A stretch of 64,000 nt of DNA, from positions 62,001-126,000 of the forward strand of contig BROI01000027.1 of NCBI GenBank assembly GCA_027923505.1, in the 5' to 3' direction. This document shows, in pieces, positions 58,762 to 64,000 of the stretch. Every line of letters starts with the position of its first letter. The first letter of the stretch is position 1. Below the pieces are notes generated by a model. That model ran no database searches. It saw only the letters and a program-made list of their open reading frames with translations, and had not been told where the DNA came from. The stretch comes from Mayamaea pseudoterrestris (taxonomy: Eukaryota; Bacillariophyta; Bacillariophyceae; Sellaphorales; Sellaphoraceae). The position numbers and the translations under genes are program-made.

Positions 58762-58970
58762 GAAACGAGTGCCAGTGAAAACCTCGTCACCAGGCAATAG
58801 TACGAAACGAGTGCCAGTGATAACTACGTCAGAAGGCCATAGTACGAAACGGGTGCCAGTGATAACTACGTCAGAAGGCTATAGTACGAAACGGGTGCCA
58901 GTGAGAACTACGTCACAAGGCAATAGCACGAAACGGGTGCCAGTGAAAACTACGTCACACGCGTGCTCCG
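58762..58970 (+). repeat. 42-bp minisatellite, five copies, each with ACGTCA or a variant
   Basis: GAAACG landmarks at 58762, 58804, 58846, 58888 and 58930 are spaced exactly 42. The unit contains GTGCCAGTG and CTACGTCA (CCTCGTCA in the first). Because 42 is a multiple of three, one frame reads a 14-residue repeat (STKRVPV-TTS-G-). That frame has no ATG, so I do not call a gene. It lies about 340-550 bp upstream of PAN2. Confidence 0.9.
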
Positions 58971-58978
58971 CGAGGCAC

Positions 58979-59145
58979 CACTGTTTGGGATATAGTGCCA
59001 ATAACGTTCAAATCAAAGTTTTTGTACTACTGTTTGAACCACAGTGCCAACAACTTTGGAAATAAAAGTTTTTTGTACTACTGTTTGAGTCACAGTGCTT
59101 TGAAAATCAAAGTTATTGGCAGTACTGTTTGGGACACAGTGGGTT
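58979..59145 (+). repeat. about 50-bp imperfect tandem repeat, four copies
   Basis: CTGTTTG landmarks at 58981, 59030, 59081 and 59125 (spacings 49, 51 and 44), each followed by -CAGTGCCAA- or similar and an AATCAAAGTTTT-like stretch. Adjacent to the 42-bp minisatellite and just upstream of PAN2. Confidence 0.75.
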
Positions 59146-59306
59146 ATTGACGACGTGAGTCGAAGCGACACGAGTGAGCGCTCGCGCTTCATCTCGACGC
59201 CAAGTCTCGACCATGACGATGGTGCCAACAAAGTTGCGCACATTACACTGTAATTTATAGCTGTATTATATACTTAATGTGCACATAAACAATCATCTTG
59301 TCATTC

Positions 59307-62300
59307 ATGAATCCAATAGCGTCTGATTACAAATTCGGCTACAGCAACCCACCATATTACTACGCTGAATCGCAGGGCGGTGCAGCAGCTGATGATGGAT
59401 ATGGTTACGAGCCGCCTTCGTATTACGATTCATCACTAAATTATCAGCAAGATCTGGAATGGAACGAAGCATCAGATCCTGCTATTAACATTGTCGCGGC
59501 AGACCCCGGCTACTTTACTCCAGTCACTTCGCTCCAGGCTTCCTTTGTCGGCGATCCAGTCACTGCAGTCGCCTACAGCGAAACGTACTCGGCAATCCAC
59601 TTGGCATCTGCCGCAAAACCAATGTCGACGAAGCGATTCAATGATCACAAAGCATCCATGCTCGTGACGCAATCGACAGATGATGGGTCCGTCTATAGCT
59701 CCGTGGCTGGACATCCGCAGGCGTCATCCAGTACGCTGGCGGCTGTTTATGATGCATTGTATGGAGCAGCAGTTTCGCCGTCGACGACATTGGCACCTGC
59801 AAGTCGAGCATCAATGACCATTCCGGCGCATGCGTATCGTCCCTACTATGGAGCCGCAGCTGCAGCGTCCCTAACGTTTGATGCAGCCAGTAGCAGCGCC
59901 AAGCAATACAACATTGGCATTCACACTTTGCTGGCGCACTTGCCACAAGCCTACGTGGCGTCTGTGTCTCCATCTGGCGTTCGACTCCATTCCCATGGTG
60001 GCTTTCAGGCGACGGATCGTCACTTGGAAGGCATGCTATGTGGAGCAACCCATCCAAACAGTATGGCGACGCATTTGACAGTGGGTGGAGTTGCTGGTTG
60101 TGAGCAAGGGCAGGCGAGTGGCTACAACATTAGTAAACACAATCAAAACAACTTGAACAATAATCATTTGCTGTGCATGGATATTTGGCAAGGCTTTAGG
60201 ACTGTCGCTTCGCATGATTTGAATCGAAATTCTAAAGCAGGTAATAACAACGACAAAATTGCCGTAACTGCGCTAGCAACGAGTGACACGAACAACAGTC
60301 TCTTGGCAGGCTGCTCGGACGGTCAAGTCCGCATGTTTGACGCGTCGCTACGGCCTTTGGCTACCATCAAGAGTCATGTTGGCGGCGTCACTGCCGTCAC
60401 CGTTTCCGATGATGGAACGCTCATTGCAACGACGGGCTACGGCGCTCGGGCGCGACGAACAACCAACTCGCCTCTGTACGCGTTTCCCGATCCAATGGTT
60501 TTGGTATATGATGTACGCTACTTGGGACGAGGAGGCATTTCGCATGCATTTGCAGCGTCGCGAGGTGGGCCCAGGCATGTCACGTTTCTGCCGAATGTCG
60601 AAGGACTGAGCTCCAATCGCTTGCTCGTGGCAAGTGGACAAGGAGGAGGAGGGATGCAGATTATCGATCCGTTTCAGGAAGCATCAGATCATTCAGCAAA
60701 TTTCATTTTGCCTCCTTTGGATCGGGATGCGATTACCAGTATGTGCACGGCAGATGACGGCCTTGCGCTTGGAACTTCATCGGGTATGGTTTTGCAGTAT
60801 CGCTTGGAAGGAGTTCATGCAACCTCGTCGCTTGGAAAGATACAAGGCGGTGTATTTCTGCCATCAAATTCCATGCAGGCCAGTACATCGTCGGGCACAA
60901 AGCCAGCAGCATTGTCGCCTGGTAAAACCAAAACGCCACTTGTCGCCCCTTCGCTTGTTCCTCCAGCGCCTGCGCTCTCGCTCGGGCCTGAGTTGCTGCA
61001 AAGTCACGACTCGAACATGCGTGTCGGAGCCGACGACAGGATGAGATCTATCTTTTCTGCCTACATTCTCTCTCACGACCCATCGGTCTCGTCGATGGGA
61101 AATCCAAGCAGCAAGCACCTCACGTCTTTTGGACACTTGGCCACTAATCCCCTGGTGGCTCCCTGTCGGCTGAATGTTTTGCCTCAATTCGTGGCGAAAG
61201 GGAGTCATGCAGTTGATTTTCTGCATACGATTGCGACGACGGAGCTGGGAGTAGACGTGTTGGATGATCATCGGCCAGATCAAGTGAAAGAACGAGTCGA
61301 CAATCATCGCGAACCGTTGCCTAACGCAAACAAACTCATGCACACAAGCAAACTGTTCCCTCTGGCTTATGAAGAAAGTCTCATCAGGACAAAAAAGATG
61401 GGGAAGAAGGGCAAAAAGGAGGGGCTTTTAGAGAGCAACGGCGAAGAAATACGTATTCCAGACCGTTATCGACTATTTCTTAGACAAACGCACAAGACAC
61501 CGGCGTCATTCAACCATAGTGCCTACAATGAGACAGGATTTGTTCCTGGTTGGGATTATGCGGCAACAATGCCCAACGCTTTTGTTCCTCCCGTTATAAT
61601 GTTGCTCTACTTCATTCCGGAGGTGAGGCAGATCGTGTCGTCATCGTTAATGATCACACAGGATCGACTCCAAGACGAGCACAGCCTCTTGCCGGAACTC
61701 GGATTTGTGATGGCGCGCATCGACAATATAGCTCGACTTGCCATGCTGTTTCCGCCATCAGCTGGCAGTTCCCCGTCTACGACCCGCGTGGGCGCATGGG
61801 CTCCTACGAACTTCATCTCGTGTTTGTCCGACTTGAAGGAAGCGGAACAATTACAGATTCTTGATGGATCACCTGCCGCAGTTGACTTGCCTCGTCGTCC
61901 GGAAGCATTCTATCGCTTCTTACTTCACCATGTTAACAAAGAGACGTCCACCGGCATGCCCAGGGACCGACTGGAAGATTCCGTCGGTGCCACGTTTCTA
62001 AGTGTAAATCAGTATATAAATGGGTCAGATCCGCCAACGCAGACATCGTCACGTCTCATGACGATTGACTTGTGCTATGACAATTTTCTAAATGCCAACA
62101 GGAAAAACGACAGTCTCCCGACTTTTGCCGACGTTTTGCAAAAGACCCTGTTTCGTGAAACTCGACTCCGAGCTTGGAGTTCCGGTTCGAAGGCGTATGA
62201 AACAATTACTCAACGTAAAGTCATGACGACGCTTCCCAAAATACTGTCCCTCTCGTGCGCCTGCGCTGGCCGCGATTCCGAGCAAGGTCTCAGCCTCTGG

Positions 62301-63689
62301 CGTACTGTTGCAGACCATGGTCACTTTCTGCCTGAATGGATTGAAATAGAACTGACCGAATCAGGCGCTGTCATTGTGCGCGAGCTGTTGAAGAATGAGC
62401 AAACTGGCGTTGAAACATGGAGTGAAACCAAGAGCAACGAAAACCTGCCTATTTCGATATCGGAAATACTTGTTAACTTTAAGAGGGAAGCAACAATTCG
62501 CAAACAGCGGTATAGACTAGACATTGTTTTGTCAGCGGTGAGAGATGATTTGGATAGCAGCAATGCCGAAATCATGGAGCTGATCGGTGATGGGCCCTTA
62601 GCGCATCATGTTGTGCACGCAAGGATTCCCAAGGGCCGCGAAATTCAAATATTTGAGAAGCAGTGTACCGCCTTGGAGGAGCTTCTTGATTTAAATCACC
62701 GAAGCAACCTCGCCATGTTATCCGCTCCCACATGTGAAGATCAGTTAAAACTCCGATTGAAAGCGGCTCAAGCCCGGCTTGCAGATCTTCAGGCGCAGGA
62801 ACCAAAGGACGACTGGGTCGCTATCAATGGTTTTATCGTTTCCAAAACAAATGTAGATGATGCTCGAGCTTTCCATATCAAGTTCAAAGAACCATCGCTA
62901 ATTATTTTCCGAGCCATGGACGAAACGGATTCACTACCCAGCTCTGAGCCCACTATGGATCATTCACTTGTTCCCATGGAAGTCATGCATACATTTTCAT
63001 TGTCGAATGGTTCTCCCTCCCTGTTGTTTACGAATCAATGGACATTGCCGCCTCCAGGAGATTTACTTGCGTTCGATGCCGAATTTGTTTCGGTTGGCGA
63101 TGAGGAATCAATCTTGACCGACAAGGGATCCAAGCTCGTGGTCCGCGAAATGCGGTACGCGGTCGCTCGCATTTCTGTCATCCACTGCCGGACCGGCGCC
63201 GTCGTCTTGGACGACTATGTGTTACCGCGCGAACCAATCGTTGACTATCTGACTCGCTTCAGCGGAATTGTAGCCAAGGATCTTGATCCAAAGTACAGTT
63301 CGCATCACTTGATCAGCACACGAGCTGCCTACTTGAAGTTGCGCTATCTCATGGAACGTGGATGCATATTCATTGGCCATGGACTGCAAATGGACTTTTG
63401 GACGCTCAACTTGACCATTCCCTCGCATCAAATTATTGATACAGTCGAAATATACCACAAGCCGGCGCAGCGCTACGTCTCACTGCGCTTTGCTACCAAC
63501 TTTGTGCTGAAGCGTGACATGCAAATGGACGTTCATGATTCCATTGAGGATGCGCTGGCGGCGTATCAACTGTACGAAACGGCGGTGGAGCTCAAGGCCA
63601 AGGGCGAGTTTGACAAGCTGCTTGACGATTTGTACGAGTTTGGATTCAAAAACGACTGGAAACTTGGTGTAGATGATACAGAGTTATAA
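59307..63689 (+). CDS. PAN2: PAN2, catalytic subunit of the PAN2-PAN3 poly(A) deadenylase
   Basis: 1,460 residues in one exon. The ATG at 59307 is the first in frame; an AT-rich TATTATATACTTAA stretch lies about 40 nt upstream. PAN2 starts mRNA decay by trimming poly(A) tails in the cytoplasm together with PAN3. Residues about 300-520 hold WD40 repeats (LLAGCSDGQVRMFDASLRPLA, SDDGTLIATTGYG). Residues about 690-1130 are the ubiquitin-hydrolase-like domain, which in PAN2 has no peptidase role. The C-terminal DEDDh exonuclease spans about 1245-1430: Asp/Glu in LLAFDAEFVSV (about 1256-1258), Asp in GHGLQMDFW (about 1362), and HDSIEDALAAY (about 1410-1420). All catalytic residues are present. The N-terminal 300 residues (Tyr/Ser/Ala-rich, NPPYYYAES) are longer than usual. 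Confidence 0.94.
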   Translation: MNPIASDYKFGYSNPPYYYAESQGGAAADDGYGYEPPSYYDSSLNYQQDLEWNEASDPAINIVAADPGYFTPVTSLQASFVGDPVTAVAYSETYSAIHLASAAKPMSTKRFNDHKASMLVTQSTDDGSVYSSVAGHPQASSSTLAAVYDALYGAAVSPSTTLAPASRASMTIPAHAYRPYYGAAAAASLTFDAASSSAKQYNIGIHTLLAHLPQAYVASVSPSGVRLHSHGGFQATDRHLEGMLCGATHPNSMATHLTVGGVAGCEQGQASGYNISKHNQNNLNNNHLLCMDIWQGFRTVASHDLNRNSKAGNNNDKIAVTALATSDTNNSLLAGCSDGQVRMFDASLRPLATIKSHVGGVTAVTVSDDGTLIATTGYGARARRTTNSPLYAFPDPMVLVYDVRYLGRGGISHAFAASRGGPRHVTFLPNVEGLSSNRLLVASGQGGGGMQIIDPFQEASDHSANFILPPLDRDAITSMCTADDGLALGTSSGMVLQYRLEGVHATSSLGKIQGGVFLPSNSMQASTSSGTKPAALSPGKTKTPLVAPSLVPPAPALSLGPELLQSHDSNMRVGADDRMRSIFSAYILSHDPSVSSMGNPSSKHLTSFGHLATNPLVAPCRLNVLPQFVAKGSHAVDFLHTIATTELGVDVLDDHRPDQVKERVDNHREPLPNANKLMHTSKLFPLAYEESLIRTKKMGKKGKKEGLLESNGEEIRIPDRYRLFLRQTHKTPASFNHSAYNETGFVPGWDYAATMPNAFVPPVIMLLYFIPEVRQIVSSSLMITQDRLQDEHSLLPELGFVMARIDNIARLAMLFPPSAGSSPSTTRVGAWAPTNFISCLSDLKEAEQLQILDGSPAAVDLPRRPEAFYRFLLHHVNKETSTGMPRDRLEDSVGATFLSVNQYINGSDPPTQTSSRLMTIDLCYDNFLNANRKNDSLPTFADVLQKTLFRETRLRAWSSGSKAYETITQRKVMTTLPKILSLSCACAGRDSEQGLSLWRTVADHGHFLPEWIEIELTESGAVIVRELLKNEQTGVETWSETKSNENLPISISEILVNFKREATIRKQRYRLDIVLSAVRDDLDSSNAEIMELIGDGPLAHHVVHARIPKGREIQIFEKQCTALEELLDLNHRSNLAMLSAPTCEDQLKLRLKAAQARLADLQAQEPKDDWVAINGFIVSKTNVDDARAFHIKFKEPSLIIFRAMDETDSLPSSEPTMDHSLVPMEVMHTFSLSNGSPSLLFTNQWTLPPPGDLLAFDAEFVSVGDEESILTDKGSKLVVREMRYAVARISVIHCRTGAVVLDDYVLPREPIVDYLTRFSGIVAKDLDPKYSSHHLISTRAAYLKLRYLMERGCIFIGHGLQMDFWTLNLTIPSHQIIDTVEIYHKPAQRYVSLRFATNFVLKRDMQMDVHDSIEDALAAYQLYETAVELKAKGEFDKLLDDLYEFGFKNDWKLGVDDTEL

Positions 63690-63907
63690 CAAAAGTGTAA
63701 GATGTGAACCTTTTCTTTGAATCCTGTTCAGCGCTTTTGCATTGCAAATGGAAACGGACATCGTTTTAGTATACTTAGTACCGGTACGATAGTTTGTGAC
63801 AAGGTCATCATCTTGCACGAGATTTTAAATCGACAGATCATGCTGCGGCTGTACAACTAGTGTTTGCATCATCGCACGTCCAAGCATTGCCTGGTGAACG
63901 CAAAACA

Positions 63908-64000
63908 ATGAGACTCTTCACTCGTAGACGGAGATGGTCATTTACAATTTTGCTATTTGCAACATGCTTGGCACTTCACACTACACGGGCCGACGAGGCC
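63908..64000 (+). CDS. start of a secreted or membrane protein, cut by window end
   Basis: The last 31 codons of the window open with an ATG at 63908 and encode a strong signal peptide: a basic start (MRLFTRRRRW), a hydrophobic core (SFTILLFATCLAL) and a likely cleavage site at TTRA-DEA. The rest lies outside the window, so no function can be given. Confidence 0.6.
   Translation, partial: MRLFTRRRRWSFTILLFATCLALHTTRADEA

Noticed and set aside
58760-59065. Open frame coding a 14-residue repeat (KRVPV-TTS)
   Set aside because: It has no ATG, and exists because the 42-bp unit is divisible by three. No homology or continued frame on either side.

Overview
The window looks like nuclear DNA of a photosynthetic stramenopile, most likely a diatom. 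Genes sit on both strands and are interrupted by short introns (74-98 nt, GT...AG). One protein carries a two-step plastid/thylakoid-lumen leader with a twin-arginine segment. The protein set is eukaryotic: PAN2 deadenylase, a JMJD6-like F-box/JmjC protein, a half-size ABCG transporter, and secreted M43 (pappalysin-type) metalloproteases. The species assignment is inference; no rRNA or organelle marker is present.

Layout. 1-4.1 kb: a secreted cysteine-rich, probably GPI-anchored protein and a convergent Q-rich protein. About 4.5 kb: a short tRNA-like relic. 4.7-41.8 kb: a gene-free block of about 37 kb built from at least seven tandem satellite families. In order these are a degenerate 370-bp copy, a 158-bp pair, 178-bp, 506-bp, 180-bp, 169-bp (about 85 copies over 14.3 kb), a 180-bp relic, 370-bp x2, 346-bp (about 34 copies over 12 kb, including a near-perfect 3,490-bp duplication), 370-bp x2, a diverged 355-bp relative of the 346-bp family, an inverted and diverged relative of the 169-bp family, and the 178-bp family again. 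The 370-bp and 346-bp units resolve into two related halves, and the 506-bp unit into three related thirds. Every family therefore has a monomer of about 160-185 bp, close to a nucleosome repeat. Several families carry one odd-centred palindrome per monomer (core AA-S-TT), and paired base changes keep the palindrome intact between diverged copies. The layers are nested: the same family appears on both sides of the 169-bp array, of the 346-bp array and of the whole block.

41.8-64 kb is gene-dense: an aldo/keto reductase; divergent from it a four-part fusion (glutaredoxin, DUF4395-like, TDT/SLAC1-like channel, hemerythrin); a thylakoid-lumen protein; an ABCG half transporter; a divergent pair of M43 metalloprotease paralogs with cysteine-rich tails; the F-box/JmjC protein; an NTF2/SnoaL-like protein; PAN2 with two small tandem repeats upstream; and at the right edge the start of another secreted protein.

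I see no operon-like functional grouping; the genes look like a normal protist gene neighbourhood beside a satellite block. The satellite block is the unusual part. A centromeric or heterochromatic role is a testable inference, not something the sequence proves. All readings were done by eye, so copy numbers and divergence statements are approximate.
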